Assembly: GCF_030227115.1 (NCBI RefSeq)
Contig: NZ_JASSUA010000003.1
Span: 186,001 to 250,000, forward strand
Length of the DNA stretch: 64,000 nucleotides
Reading direction: 5' to 3'
Source of the DNA: Marinobacter sp. SS13-12
GTDB taxonomy: Bacteria; Pseudomonadota; Gammaproteobacteria; Pseudomonadales; Oleiphilaceae
Shown: one piece after another, positions 24,851-32,406 of the stretch
How positions within the stretch are numbered: the stretch's first letter is position 1
Layout: the number at the start of each line of letters is the position of its first letter
The notes under the pieces: generated by a model
Database searches by the model: none
Seen by the model: the letters and a program-made list of their open reading frames with translations, nothing else
Told to the model about the DNA's origin: nothing
Position numbers and translations under genes: made by a program

Positions 24851-25921
24851 TCACTCTAAGCCGAAGCCGGCGTTCCGGGCTTCAATTACCAGTTCGGGGC
24901 GAGATGAAACGGCCAATTTACCGCAGATATTGCTGACGTGGTTGCGTACGGTTTTCGGTGCCAGCGACAGCGCGCCGGCAATGGCCGCATTCGACCGCCC
25001 CCGTGCGACATGGTCCAGCACAACCCGCTCGCGGCGGGTCAGATCATGAAAGCCCGCGACAGATGTCACGTCTTCACCGGGTTCATCGGCAAGGAACCGG
25101 CGCAGCTCCTCGATGAAAATCCGCCACCCCGGGTCCCGGGGTTGGAGAATATGGTTCCGGCCCTCCAGCGGTAGAAACCGGCAATGGGGAATCCGCCCGG
25201 CCAGGTCGCGCCCGGCCTCAAATGGCACCATGGAGTCGCCCTTGACGTGTGCCACCAGGGTCGGACAATGCACCTGTGGGAGCAGTTCGCGTATATCGAT
25301 CTCGTGAAATCCGCGCCACAGCCGCGCCGCCATGGACGGATCGGCCGTCAGACGCTGCAGTTCGTCCCACCAGCTGATCTGATCCGCCGCATCAGAGGGA
25401 GAAAGCAGGCGGGCGAACACCTCCCGAAAGGCGCCGGTTCTCCGGGCCCAGCCGACTTCGATCATGCGCGCCAGAGTTTCGGCCTCTTCCACGCGATAGC
25501 CCGCCATACCTTCGGTAAAGGCGCCGTGCGCATAGGGATTGTAAAGCACCAGGTGCGTGACCTTTTCCGGGTGCCGTACCGCATAAAGCACCGCGATGGC
25601 GGCGCCCTGGCACACACCGAGCATCGGGAATTGCCGCCAGCCGAGGCTGTCGACCACCGCCTCCACGTCGCGAACCCAGGCTTCCAGGGTTTGCCCATTC
25701 ACGTGTCTGTCGGACAGACCCGAGCCGCGAATGTCAAAACGCGCCAGCGTGTGATTGCGCGTCAACTCCTGCAGCCAGTGGCGCCAAACCGGGCTTTCAA
25801 GATCATGTTCGATGTGGGTCATCCAACCGCCGACACGCAGCAACGGCCGTCCACGGCCGGAGGTAGCGTAGGCGATGCGCACATCATCCTCTGTGGTACA
25901 GAAACCGATCCGCTGTCTCAT
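24851..25921 (-). CDS. Alpha/beta hydrolase fused to a LuxR-type DNA-binding domain
   Basis: The 356-aa protein joins an alpha/beta hydrolase fold (residues 1 to about 280; FDIRGSGLSDR, VAHVKGDSMVPFEAGRDLAG, EGRNHILQP supplying the His) to a C-terminal LuxR HTH (LTRRERVVLDHVARGRSNAA, then LSLAPKTVRNHVSNI). The nucleophile elbow is GVCQG, with Cys104 in place of the usual Ser. The hydrolase part may bind or process a small signal and so control DNA binding. A perfect palindrome lies 23 bp upstream of the start (25944-25964). Targets are unknown. Confidence 0.85.
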   Translation of the reverse strand: MRQRIGFCTTEDDVRIAYATSGRGRPLLRVGGWMTHIEHDLESPVWRHWLQELTRNHTLARFDIRGSGLSDRHVNGQTLEAWVRDVEAVVDSLGWRQFPMLGVCQGAAIAVLYAVRHPEKVTHLVLYNPYAHGAFTEGMAGYRVEEAETLARMIEVGWARRTGAFREVFARLLSPSDAADQISWWDELQRLTADPSMAARLWRGFHEIDIRELLPQVHCPTLVAHVKGDSMVPFEAGRDLAGRIPHCRFLPLEGRNHILQPRDPGWRIFIEELRRFLADEPGEDVTSVAGFHDLTRRERVVLDHVARGRSNAAIAGALSLAPKTVRNHVSNICGKLAVSSRPELVIEARNAGFGLE

Positions 25922-25943
25922 ACCAGTAGCCCAATCGTGTATA

Positions 25944-25964
25944 CCAGGCAGTATAGCTGCCTGG
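25944..25964. promoter_or_regulatory. Perfect 8-bp inverted repeat, candidate operator
   Basis: CCAGGCAG-TATAG-CTGCCTGG lies between the thioesterase stop and the start of the hydrolase-LuxR gene. There is no T tract after it on either strand, so it is a poor terminator. Its size (about 21 bp) and position suit an operator for the LuxR-type regulator next to it. Confidence 0.45.
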
Positions 25965-25995
25965 CCCTGCTTCAGTGGTATCCAGCTGTCCTATC

Positions 25996-26475
25996 TCATT
26001 TTTTATGCAGCGCCCTGTAGCGTTCCTCCAGTTCGGCACGAATGGCGCGGCGTTCCTTCCCGTTGGCAAATCGCCGGATCTGATCTTCGGTACGTGGAAC
26101 CAGCTGGGGCACGGCGACGGCTTTGCCGTTGTCATCAACCGCCACCATGGAAAAAAAGCAGCTGTTGCTATGGCGAACCAACTTGTCGCGAATGTTTTCG
26201 GTGACCACTTTGATGCCGATCTCCATTGAGGTACGGCCGGTGTAGTTCACACTGGCAAGAAAGGTGACCAGCTCGCCCACGTGGATGGGTTGGAGGAACA
26301 TCACCTGGTCGACGGACAGGGTAACGACATACGTCCCCGCGTAACGGCTGGCGCAGGCATAGGCGACCTCATCCAGATACTTCAGCAGGGTGCCGCCGTG
26401 CACATTGCCGGAGAAATTGGCTTTGTCCGGCGTCATCAGGACGGTCATGCTCAGGCTTGTTGAATTGTTTTGCAT
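25996..26475 (-). CDS. Acyl-CoA thioesterase, hotdog fold (YciA/BACH type)
   Basis: A 159-aa protein with the hotdog signature of acyl-CoA hydrolases: LMTPDKANFSGNVHGGTLLK (with the catalytic-type Asn/His/Gly region), YLDEVAYACASRYAG and VGELVTFLASVNYTGRTSME. It cleaves acyl-CoA to free acid and CoA in the cytosol. The length and the HGGTLLKYLDE motif fit the single-domain family. It runs in the same direction as the hydrolase-LuxR gene but is separated from it by the palindrome. Confidence 0.88.
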   Translation of the reverse strand: MQNNSTSLSMTVLMTPDKANFSGNVHGGTLLKYLDEVAYACASRYAGTYVVTLSVDQVMFLQPIHVGELVTFLASVNYTGRTSMEIGIKVVTENIRDKLVRHSNSCFFSMVAVDDNGKAVAVPQLVPRTEDQIRRFANGKERRAIRAELEERYRALHKK

Positions 26476-26616
26476 GGCGCTTCTCTGGTGGTTTGCTATC
26501 CAGTATAGGCGCCGGGGAGCTGGCAGGTGGCAGTACTTTTTAACCGGCCTAGAAAGTCACCAGATCCACATCCGCTGACTGGGTGCGTAACGGCACCAGG
26601 GCACCAGCGTTTCCGG

Positions 26617-26883
26617 CTAACGCAGTTGGCTGTCTTTGCTGCCACGGCGATTGATGCCGCCTGACTGGGTTTTCTGTTTTTCCAGAGCGGACTGGCATTC
26701 GACGCAAAGCCGGACGCCCGGAATCGCTTTGCGGCGGGCCTCCGGAATAGGGCGGTCACACTCCTCGCATTCCGTGGCGCTCTCGCCCCGGGTCAGCTGG
26801 CTGCGGGCTCGCTGAACCTCATCCTCAACGCTTGCGTCAATCTGATCCTGAACCGCACCATCACGTGACCATCCACCTGCCAT
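26617..26883 (-). CDS. DksA/TraR-type C4 zinc finger protein (YbiI-like)
   Basis: The 88-aa product is the same length as E. coli YbiI and keeps its layout: MAGGWSRDGAVQDQIDASVE, then CEECDRPIPEARRKAIPGVR, LCVECQ and a terminal NRRGSKDSQLR. The four Cys form a zinc finger. The coiled-coil tip acidic residues of DksA are not present, so a direct DksA-like role at RNA polymerase is doubtful. The start at 26883 is set by GGAGG 6 nt upstream. Confidence 0.88.
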   Translation of the reverse strand: MAGGWSRDGAVQDQIDASVEDEVQRARSQLTRGESATECEECDRPIPEARRKAIPGVRLCVECQSALEKQKTQSGGINRRGSKDSQLR

Positions 26884-26992
26884 AGCGCCCTCCGATATTT
26901 GACGAACCCATGTCTGGATGCCTGATTTCATAACAAGGTATCATTTGGGTCCTGATGCTCAAACGTTCCCTGCGACTTAACGAGGAAACATC

Positions 26993-27313
26993 ATGCCGTC
27001 TGACAACCAATATACACCTGAATCCATAACGCCGGAGGAGGTAGCCCATAGCCCGGGCCCCTTGTTGTTAGAGTTTGGCACCAACTGGTGTGGCATCTGC
27101 AAGGCAGCGCAGCCAGACATAAAGGCTGCTATGGAAAGCTATCCCGGGGTTGAGCACGTGAAGATAGAGGATGGAAAAGGGCGCCGGCTGGGCCGGACCT
27201 TTGGTGTGAAGTTGTGGCCGACACTGATCTTCCTGAAGGATGGGCAGGAAATCACCCGCCTTGTGCGCCCTGACCATCGCGAGGATATCGAAACCGCACT
27301 GGCGCAGATCTAA
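26993..27313 (+). CDS. Thioredoxin-family protein
   Basis: A 106-aa cytosolic thioredoxin fold with active site WCGIC (LLLEFGTNWCGICKAAQPDI) and the cis-proline loop LWPTLIFLKDG. The order and length match a single thioredoxin domain. It should catalyse dithiol-disulfide exchange. GAGGAAAC precedes the ATG. A broken relative with RGHC in place of CGHC is at 17413-17644. Confidence 0.88.
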   Translation: MPSDNQYTPESITPEEVAHSPGPLLLEFGTNWCGICKAAQPDIKAAMESYPGVEHVKIEDGKGRRLGRTFGVKLWPTLIFLKDGQEITRLVRPDHREDIETALAQI

Positions 27314-27325
27314 GATCGCTGACGA

Positions 27326-27628
27326 CTAGTCGATAGGGCCTTTATTGATAGTGGATAAAGGTATATTCACATCGAAGATCTGTCCTCGAACCTCATTGAT
27401 TCCCAACTCTTTCAAGCGAGCTGAATGCATTTTTAAGTAAGCATTAGCGCTTTCCTCATCTTCAAACAGGTAAATGCCTCCAGCGAGTTGATCTTTTCGA
27501 CTTTCGGTCCAGATTTTCCAAATGAAACCGGGCTCATTGTTAATTGACTCAGCCAAGCCTGCCAGCTTTTCTGCCAATTCCTCGCCAAATGGGCCAGTAA
27601 AATCGAAATCCACTTGTAACAATTTCAC
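27326..27628 (-). CDS. YdhR-type putative monooxygenase
   Basis: A 100-aa ferredoxin-like (dimeric alpha/beta barrel) protein with the YdhR pattern: [20 protein letters not shown], then [31 protein letters not shown] and [15 protein letters not shown]. Family members are proposed quinol-type or polyketide-like monooxygenases without cofactor; direct evidence is scarce. GTG at 27628 overlaps the stop of the glutathione transferase gene by 4 bp, so the two are coupled. Confidence 0.8.
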   Translation of the reverse strand: MKLLQVDFDFTGPFGEELAEKLAGLAESINNEPGFIWKIWTESRKDQLAGGIYLFEDEESANAYLKMHSARLKELGINEVRGQIFDVNIPLSTINKGPID

Positions 27629-28323
27629 GATCTTTCTCCCATTATCTCGCGCAAAGACTGCTCAATCTGACCACCACAGTAGGCGTTACCCACTTCCCGC
27701 CGCTGATTGTCCAGAAAAGCACCTATAGAGGGGCGGCTTTCCATACGTTGGCAGAGGTTCGCCACCCTGGGGGCGTGGTGTTCCAAATCCCTGGCAAGTT
27801 CCGGAAAGCTGTGAACCAGGGAGCCGAACAGTGCAGCAGTCGCAATATCGGCCACCGTGAGCCTGGTGCCCAGTAGATAGCCCGTGTCCGGCTTGAGGGA
27901 ATGCGCCTGACCTGTCTTTTCAAAGATGGTCATCCAGTCGGCCAGACGATGGGCCCGGAACTCCTTCCATGTGTCCTCCTCCCACATCACCATGCCATTG
28001 TGGTTGGTGATTTCCATGAGAACATCGTTGCAGTCCAGAATTACTTTCAGGGCCAGGGTGTGTTGCTCAGCTTCGTCGGGAAGAAGATGATACGTCTTCG
28101 CCAGATGCATGAGAATTGCCGGCATCTGGGCGAACCAGAGCTGGGCCCTGCAGTCGTAAAGATACGGTGGTGCCATCCCGGGGTAAAGGAGGGTTAGGTT
28201 GCTGTCAGGATAGACCTCGCTGGCATCCAGTTTCCGATAATCCGCCCGAACCTCCTCCAGCAAAAGCTGGATAAAATTGCCGCGAAAGGGCAGGTCCCAG
28301 TAATAGAGTTCGTAGTCCGGCAT
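27625..28323 (-). CDS. Glutathione S-transferase family protein
   Basis: A 232-aa protein with an N-terminal thioredoxin-like domain ([20 protein letters not shown]) and an all-helical C-terminal domain ([20 protein letters not shown] carries the N-capping box of GSTs). Family enzymes conjugate or reduce electrophiles using glutathione. GGGAGGA lies before the ATG at 28323. It is coupled to the YdhR-like gene downstream, which suggests a shared detoxification role by inference. Confidence 0.82.
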   Translation of the reverse strand: MPDYELYYWDLPFRGNFIQLLLEEVRADYRKLDASEVYPDSNLTLLYPGMAPPYLYDCRAQLWFAQMPAILMHLAKTYHLLPDEAEQHTLALKVILDCNDVLMEITNHNGMVMWEEDTWKEFRAHRLADWMTIFEKTGQAHSLKPDTGYLLGTRLTVADIATAALFGSLVHSFPELARDLEHHAPRVANLCQRMESRPSIGAFLDNQRREVGNAYCGGQIEQSLREIMGERS

Positions 28324-28378
28324 AGTCGTCCTCCCGTAATGGTAAGTAAATGGGGGAACTGCTGTCTGGAGTTTAGCG

Positions 28379-28918
28379 TTACAACTCCAGCACAAGATTT
28401 CTGCCACCAAGAAAGAGTACCCAAATCGTCACCGCAGCCCAGTGAATGATCACCGGAACCCAGATAGACTGGGAAAGCACATAAGCATAGCCGCAGGTGA
28501 CACCCATAGCGCCTACGATAACCAGAAACCACGGATTCAGGAACAGAGAAATGGCCGTGGGGTTAAACGCCAGCGCATTGAACGGATGCCACACCACGAA
28601 TACCAGCGTGCTGATTGCCACACTCCAGGCAGCCTTTACGTGCCCCGACGCCAATATGTTTCGCGGTATGAGTACGCCCCTGAAGAAGGCCTCTTCGAGC
28701 AGCGACGGGAACACAAACAATAGGATGGGTAGCACGGGCGTGAGCGACGAATCCAGCCACCCGAATTGAAATAAACCGGCGGCGAAACCGACAGCCACCG
28801 CTATGATTGCGAACACTGGCACCAGTGCCGAGGCCTTCAGCGGGGCCTGGAAAGGGGAGGCCAGAAAACTCTGGCCCAGGTTGTTACTGAGGTACCTTCC
28901 AAGCGTTGCTGAAATCAT
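28379..28918 (-). CDS. CPBP-family intramembrane protease (CAAX/Abi)
   Basis: A 179-aa membrane protein with the CPBP motifs: motif 1 EEAFFRG, motif 2 VVWHPFNAL and motif 3 IIHWAAV. At least four transmembrane helices are apparent. Some family members are glutamic-type intramembrane proteases. The last 86 bp of this gene are duplicated at 20884-20969. It sits at the edge of the cassette array and ends 55 bp upstream of the GST start. Confidence 0.85.
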   Translation of the reverse strand: MISATLGRYLSNNLGQSFLASPFQAPLKASALVPVFAIIAVAVGFAAGLFQFGWLDSSLTPVLPILLFVFPSLLEEAFFRGVLIPRNILASGHVKAAWSVAISTLVFVVWHPFNALAFNPTAISLFLNPWFLVIVGAMGVTCGYAYVLSQSIWVPVIIHWAAVTIWVLFLGGRNLVLEL

Positions 28919-28952
28919 AGAGTTGCGAATTTACAAAATCGCTTAAATAAAT

Positions 28953-29045
28953 CTAATTAACAGGGCAAGCAGAGGACAGGTCCAGGTCATCAACAATGTC
29001 TTCCCGACCTTCCTCAAATTTCGTGTCGAAGTCTTTAGCTTTCCT
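28953..29045 (-). pseudogene. Truncated CopG-type antitoxin remnant
   Basis: A frame reads RKAKDFDTKFEEGREDIVDD and then LDLSSACPVN before a stop. This matches the N-terminus of CopG/BrnA-like antitoxins (typically MKAKEFDxxFDxG..DI..xLDLSKA), with the initiating ATG replaced by AGG and everything after the LDLS motif lost. It lies at the end of the cassette array, a usual location for toxin-antitoxin cassettes. Confidence 0.55.
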
Positions 29046-29088
29046 AGAGCTCTGCTGTACCTGCTAGCCAATATTCAGCCCCCATGCA

Positions 29089-29135
29089 GCTTAGCGAAAT
29101 GGGCGCCCGGAACGTACTACAACTATTTGTTCAGC
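29089..29135 (-). repeat. Degenerate attC-like site 5
   Basis: After the DUF3303 stop the minus strand reads TTGTAGTACGTTCCGG, 15 of 16 identical to attC-like site 3, then a GGGCGCCC palindrome and TTCGCTAAGCTGCAT, which resembles site 2. The right core is GCTAAGC rather than GTTRRRY, so the site looks decayed. It marks the end of the recognisable array. Confidence 0.45.
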
Positions 29136-29391
29136 ATTTTTGACTCTGAGATGAGCCATCCACAGGCACAATGTCAAATTCAATGAGGTCGTTCCAGTGG
29201 TTAGTCCAGACGCTAAACAATTGAGAGTTATCGGTTTCCATAAGCTGATAGCAAATGCCGAGCTCCGTGTTTACCCATGAGTTCACGAACAGAAGCCCCG
29301 GCGGCAGCATGCGACCTTTAAAACTAAACCTCTCGTAAACTGCCTCCATGCAGTTGGGCTTGAAGTGCTCGATTACCATGTATTGTTTCAT
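29131..29391 (-). CDS. DUF3303 family protein (cassette)
   Basis: An 86-aa product with the DUF3303 pattern: MKQYMVIEHFKPNCMEAVYE, then GRMLPPGLLFVNSWVN, CYQLMETDN and TNHWNDLIEFDIVPVD. The function of the family is unknown; it has a dimeric ferredoxin-like fold by appearance. The start lies about 20 nt after an attC-like core site with no ribosome-binding site, as is common for cassette genes. It is followed by the degenerate site at 29089-29135. Confidence 0.75.
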   Translation of the reverse strand: MKQYMVIEHFKPNCMEAVYERFSFKGRMLPPGLLFVNSWVNTELGICYQLMETDNSQLFSVWTNHWNDLIEFDIVPVDGSSQSQKC

Positions 29392-29411
29392 TGTCATGAG
29401 TCTATTTCAGT

Positions 29412-29495
29412 GCTTAACGCAAAAATAGGCAGCGGCCCGACACAGGCGACCGGTAGAGGCCGCAGACCAGAACGTTCTTGATTGACTGGTTAATT
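29412..29495 (-). repeat. attC-like site 4
   Basis: On the minus strand it runs from TTAAC at the stop of the membrane-protein gene to GTTAAGC, a perfect GTTRRRY core. The 5' arm (TAACCAGTCAATCAAG) is 15 of 16 identical to site 2. The inner part (CTGCGGCCTCTACCGGTCGC) is nearly the same as in site 3, including the GCGGCC/GGYCGC hairpin. Confidence 0.65.
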
Positions 29496-29927
29496 TGCAG
29501 GTGCACCACGGCGCCCGCTCCAATACTCAAAGGGCCGAATCAAACCCGGAATTTTTAGGTTGCGCCCACGAAACCCCGCGACTGACAGGGAAACGGTTGC
29601 AAGGATGCTCAAACCCATACCGACCAGCATGAGAATATTTTTGAGGCCATCGTCTGAAAGGTAAGGGATGTTTGTACCTGCGTCACGAACCGCAATACGA
29701 ATCCCTACAGCTAGTGCTGCCAGAAGCATGACGTAAATAAATGTTGATAACCAAAGATCCATGACCTTCAGGAGAGTCATCTTGCTATGGGTGAAATCGA
29801 AACGGCGAGCCAATAGCAGGAAAAGGATCACCAAAGGCACGTACAGCCAGAAATAGGTGTAGAAAATGATCAAGCTGACCAATGGCACAGTGCCAGCAAT
29901 GATGCGTTCTTGAGAGCTTACTTCCAT
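29490..29927 (-). CDS. Membrane protein, unknown (cassette)
   Basis: A 145-aa product with three or four hydrophobic helices (VPLVSLIIFYTYFWLYVPLV, then STFIYVMLLAALAVGIR and ILMLVGMGLSILATVSLSV) and a short basic C-terminus. GAAGGAGA lies upstream of the ATG, about 25 nt after an attC-like core. No family recognised. Its position between two attC-like sites marks it as a cassette gene. Confidence 0.65.
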   Translation of the reverse strand: MEVSSQERIIAGTVPLVSLIIFYTYFWLYVPLVILFLLLARRFDFTHSKMTLLKVMDLWLSTFIYVMLLAALAVGIRIAVRDAGTNIPYLSDDGLKNILMLVGMGLSILATVSLSVAGFRGRNLKIPGLIRPFEYWSGRRGAPAN

Positions 29928-29946
29928 GTACTGACAATCTCCTTCA

Positions 29947-30016
29947 AATTAACGCTGAAATAGGTGGAGGCCCGACAGGGGCGGCCGGTTGAGGCCGCAG
30001 GCCGGAACGAACTACA
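29947..30016 (-). repeat. attC-like site 3
   Basis: On the minus strand it begins TTGTAGTTCGTTCCGG at the stop of the GFA gene, contains a perfect GCGGCC/GGCCGC hairpin around TCAACC, and ends CAGCGTTAATT. Its left core lacks the usual AAC, so it is less canonical than sites 1 and 4, but the central 50 bp match site 4 closely. Confidence 0.6.
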
Positions 30017-30431
30017 ACAATTTGTGAAGTGATTCCAGGCTATCAGGCCCACCATCCAGTCGAACACACTCGACAGACTCATGCTCCCAAGGGGCAGCGG
30101 ACTTTGTATGGAGCTGAACAGAAACCCGTGATGTGACAGGTTCATCAAGCAAACCGGCAGGAATCCAAACCATCCCGCTGTCTCTCAGGCTATTGGGAAC
30201 TGGACTCCCGCACACTGAACAAAAATCGCTTCGGAAACCGCTGGGCTTTTTGTAGGATCTGATGTCACTTTCACCTGACACCCAACGAAAGGCGGTAGCC
30301 TGCACAAAGGTAGCAGCATTGGCTGCAGTTCCAGTGGCTTTACGGCACAACGAACAGTGACATTGATAGAGGTTTCGAATCTCCTCTTCAATTTCGAACT
30401 TCACGTTTCCGCAGAGACATTCACCTTTCAT
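30012..30431 (-). CDS. GFA/CENP-V family zinc protein (cassette)
   Basis: A 139-aa GFA-type protein with all zinc-ligand motifs: GECLCGNVKFEIE, QCHCSLCRKATG and FCSVCGSPVPNS. Family members are zinc-binding and were named after a glutathione-dependent formaldehyde-activating activity; their real role is often unclear. TAAGGAT precedes the ATG, which starts 17 nt after the attC-like core. It is intact, in contrast to the unrelated-copy GFA frameshift at 23523. Confidence 0.82.
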   Translation of the reverse strand: MKGECLCGNVKFEIEEEIRNLYQCHCSLCRKATGTAANAATFVQATAFRWVSGESDIRSYKKPSGFRSDFCSVCGSPVPNSLRDSGMVWIPAGLLDEPVTSRVSVQLHTKSAAPWEHESVECVRLDGGPDSLESLHKLL

Positions 30432-30447
30432 CGATCAATCCTTAGAC

Positions 30448-30518
30448 ACTTAACACCTTGAATACTATGCAGCTTTTAGCGACAGCGAAAAACGGTCGGC
30501 TTGATTCACTGGTTAGCC
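30448..30518 (-). repeat. attC-like site 2
   Basis: On the minus strand it runs from GGCTAAC (near RYYYAAC) inside the last codons of the upstream gene to GTTAAGT, a perfect GTTRRRY core. TGAAT and ATTCA form the likely paired arms, with an asymmetric centre of about 36 nt. TAACCAGTGAATCAAG is nearly the same as in site 4. Confidence 0.6.
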
Positions 30519-31135
30519 CACGCTGCAATTGTAGCGTTCACGTTTGCGATTAACTCATCAGTGCTGCTTTTCACCTCAGGAAGCACCTCTTGAGTTCCAT
30601 CGAGTATGTCTTTAGTCAATTTCTTTGTCTTCCTGCCTAATGATTGGGAGACGGCTTCGATGGATTCATCTAAAGTTGGAACGACCGACTTCTCCATGAT
30701 TTCTAGATTCTTAATTGCGAAGGTGTGCGCTGTCTCATCCGGGCCAAAAGTTACCGGACTACCGTTCACAAAGAGGCCGACGATATCCTTCGACCTCAAA
30801 ACATAAGCAGAAAGCGGAGCATAGGCCGATAGAGTGGTTATGGCATCAGTGTAGCGAGCAGAGACGTTTGAATCCCAGAGCAAGCCTGCTGGTAGACCCT
30901 GAATTATTTCATCAAGATGTTCTCGGGGTACGTTTACATCGCTTCCAAGACGTCGAAGCATATATAGCGCCCCTTTAAAGCGATGCCGGATTTCCAATAA
31001 CTCGGCTAGTGCTCGACTGTATGCCTTTCTTTTTTCGTTCCGTCTGGCAAAAAAACCATTTGCCTGCCCTACCAGAAAACCTGCAATCGCGGTAATCAAA
31101 ATCAAAATGGTTTTTCCAACTGCAATTAGATCCAA
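30506..31135 (-). CDS. Membrane-anchored coiled-coil protein, unknown (cassette)
   Basis: The probable start is TTG at 31135, behind GGAGGAG and just after an attC-like core; the ATG nearby is in another frame. The 209-aa product begins with one transmembrane helix (VGKTILILITAIAGFLVGQA), a basic cytoplasmic boundary (RRNEKRKAYSRALAELLEIR) and then a long, mostly helical domain ending KSSTDELIANVNATIAAW. No family recognised. The helical C-terminus loosely resembles that of the DUF4062 protein upstream. It may be a membrane effector partner of that protein; this is inference from adjacency. Confidence 0.6.
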   Translation of the reverse strand: MDLIAVGKTILILITAIAGFLVGQANGFFARRNEKRKAYSRALAELLEIRHRFKGALYMLRRLGSDVNVPREHLDEIIQGLPAGLLWDSNVSARYTDAITTLSAYAPLSAYVLRSKDIVGLFVNGSPVTFGPDETAHTFAIKNLEIMEKSVVPTLDESIEAVSQSLGRKTKKLTKDILDGTQEVLPEVKSSTDELIANVNATIAAWANQ

Positions 31136-31149
31136 GTATTCTCCTCCAT

Positions 31150-31217
31150 GGTTAACGCCAAACCCAGCCGAGGAAGGCCGCACCGCGGCCTGACGTCGGC
31201 TGGAGTATCGTGTTATA
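31150..31217 (-). repeat. attC-like site 1 (most canonical)
   Basis: On the minus strand: TATAAC at the DUF4062 stop, then paired arms CCAGCCGA/TCGGCTGG (8 bp, perfect), an inner hairpin GGCCGC-GGT-GCGGCC (6 bp, perfect), and GGCGTTAACC. The nested imperfect hairpin bounded by TAAC and GTTA cores over about 68 bp is the standard architecture of an integron attC site. Confidence 0.72.
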
Positions 31218-32406
31218 TTCTTTGCTCATTTTTTAGCTCGTTAATTATTTTCAACACATCGTTCGATGAAGAAACTGTGGTATCCACTTCTTCCAAGACA
31301 GTGTCAAGTACTTTAACCGCTCTTCGTTTTGCTTTATTTAGCTGAATAGTTAGCCGCGGAAGATTTGCAACTGTTTCACGAAATCCTGAAACTCCTTCGA
31401 TGGTTCCACAAGCCGCATCCCTCATGAATATAAGGCTGTCTTCGAGATCATTAAGGTCGGTTGAATTTTCTTCGCCTTTAAAGTCCACGTAAACAGAGAG
31501 TGCCTTACTCAAGGCATCGAATGCCTCTTCTCTCGATCTGGCTGTTAGCCTAATTTGCAACTCCATTATTTCAGAGTAACGTTCCATATCATCACTAGAT
31601 AGCTTAATTACCCTTCTCGCCTTTTTAGGGTCGCTATGCTCACCAGCCTCTTTTAATGCGTTGATTTCTTCTGTCCTTCGATTAAACTGATGACCTATCT
31701 TTTCAGTCGCTTCTGCCATAGCAGCTAATGCTGAAGTCATATCAAACATACGATCTTCATATATCTCAGTGAAATCCAGAAGCCCATATTCATCAATATC
31801 ATCAAGAGATTCTGTTTCTTCTATTTTCGCAATCTCAAGAGTTTTTGAACTCCCATGATTCACTGAGCTGTATTTTGATGACCATTTTTGTGCCACCTTG
31901 CTAAGGTGGGTTCTTAGAAGAGATTCGAAATCCTCTGTATTTTCGAATATCCAGTATAAACTACCTTTTTCTCCGAGTTCAATTTTTAGCTCTTGTATAT
32001 TTTTGAGTTGCTCATAGTCGATTTTTGATGGTGGTAATGGCTGATCTTTGAAATATACCATAATGTCGACTGAGTTTTTGTCGGAAGCATACTTTCGATA
32101 GGCTCTATTAAATTCTTCAAGAGTTCCAGATTTAGCCTTATGCGTTGGGCTACCAACCCTCCCCCAAAACATAGCTATGAATACATCGTATTCGTCATTA
32201 ATTTGCTCGTTAATGACATCTTGAGAATATGCGCCAATACCTGGGTGTACATCAGTTTCCCACTTAATTAAATCTAAGCGTAGATTAAGATTCTTACTCC
32301 AAGTTTTATTAAGCTCATGTACGACCGATTCGAGGGCCTTCCTTTCTTCTGAAACATCTGAAGGAGATGCAACAAATACATTTATGACAGTTTCGTTTCT
32401 TGGCAT
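31213..32406 (-). CDS. DUF4062 protein with helical C-terminal domain (cassette)
   Basis: A 397-aa protein. The N-terminal domain is DUF4062, with NVFVASPSDVSEERKALESV, IKWETDVHPGIG, DEYDVFIAMFWGRVGSPT and SGTLEEFNRAYR; this fold is related to TIR-like domains and occurs in NLR-like and defence proteins. The rest (about 180-397) is helical and coiled-coil-like, rich in charged residues, with no recognised effector. GAAGGG lies before ATG 32406. Base composition is clearly AT-richer than the neighbouring nrdJ genes, which fits acquired DNA. A defence role is inference. Confidence 0.75.
   Translation of the reverse strand: MPRNETVINVFVASPSDVSEERKALESVVHELNKTWSKNLNLRLDLIKWETDVHPGIGAYSQDVINEQINDEYDVFIAMFWGRVGSPTHKAKSGTLEEFNRAYRKYASDKNSVDIMVYFKDQPLPPSKIDYEQLKNIQELKIELGEKGSLYWIFENTEDFESLLRTHLSKVAQKWSSKYSSVNHGSSKTLEIAKIEETESLDDIDEYGLLDFTEIYEDRMFDMTSALAAMAEATEKIGHQFNRRTEEINALKEAGEHSDPKKARRVIKLSSDDMERYSEIMELQIRLTARSREEAFDALSKALSVYVDFKGEENSTDLNDLEDSLIFMRDAACGTIEGVSGFRETVANLPRLTIQLNKAKRRAVKVLDTVLEEVDTTVSSSNDVLKIINELKNEQRI

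Noticed and set aside
25944..25964. Terminator for the thioesterase gene
   Set aside because: A perfect stem but no T tract on either strand; position suits an operator better.
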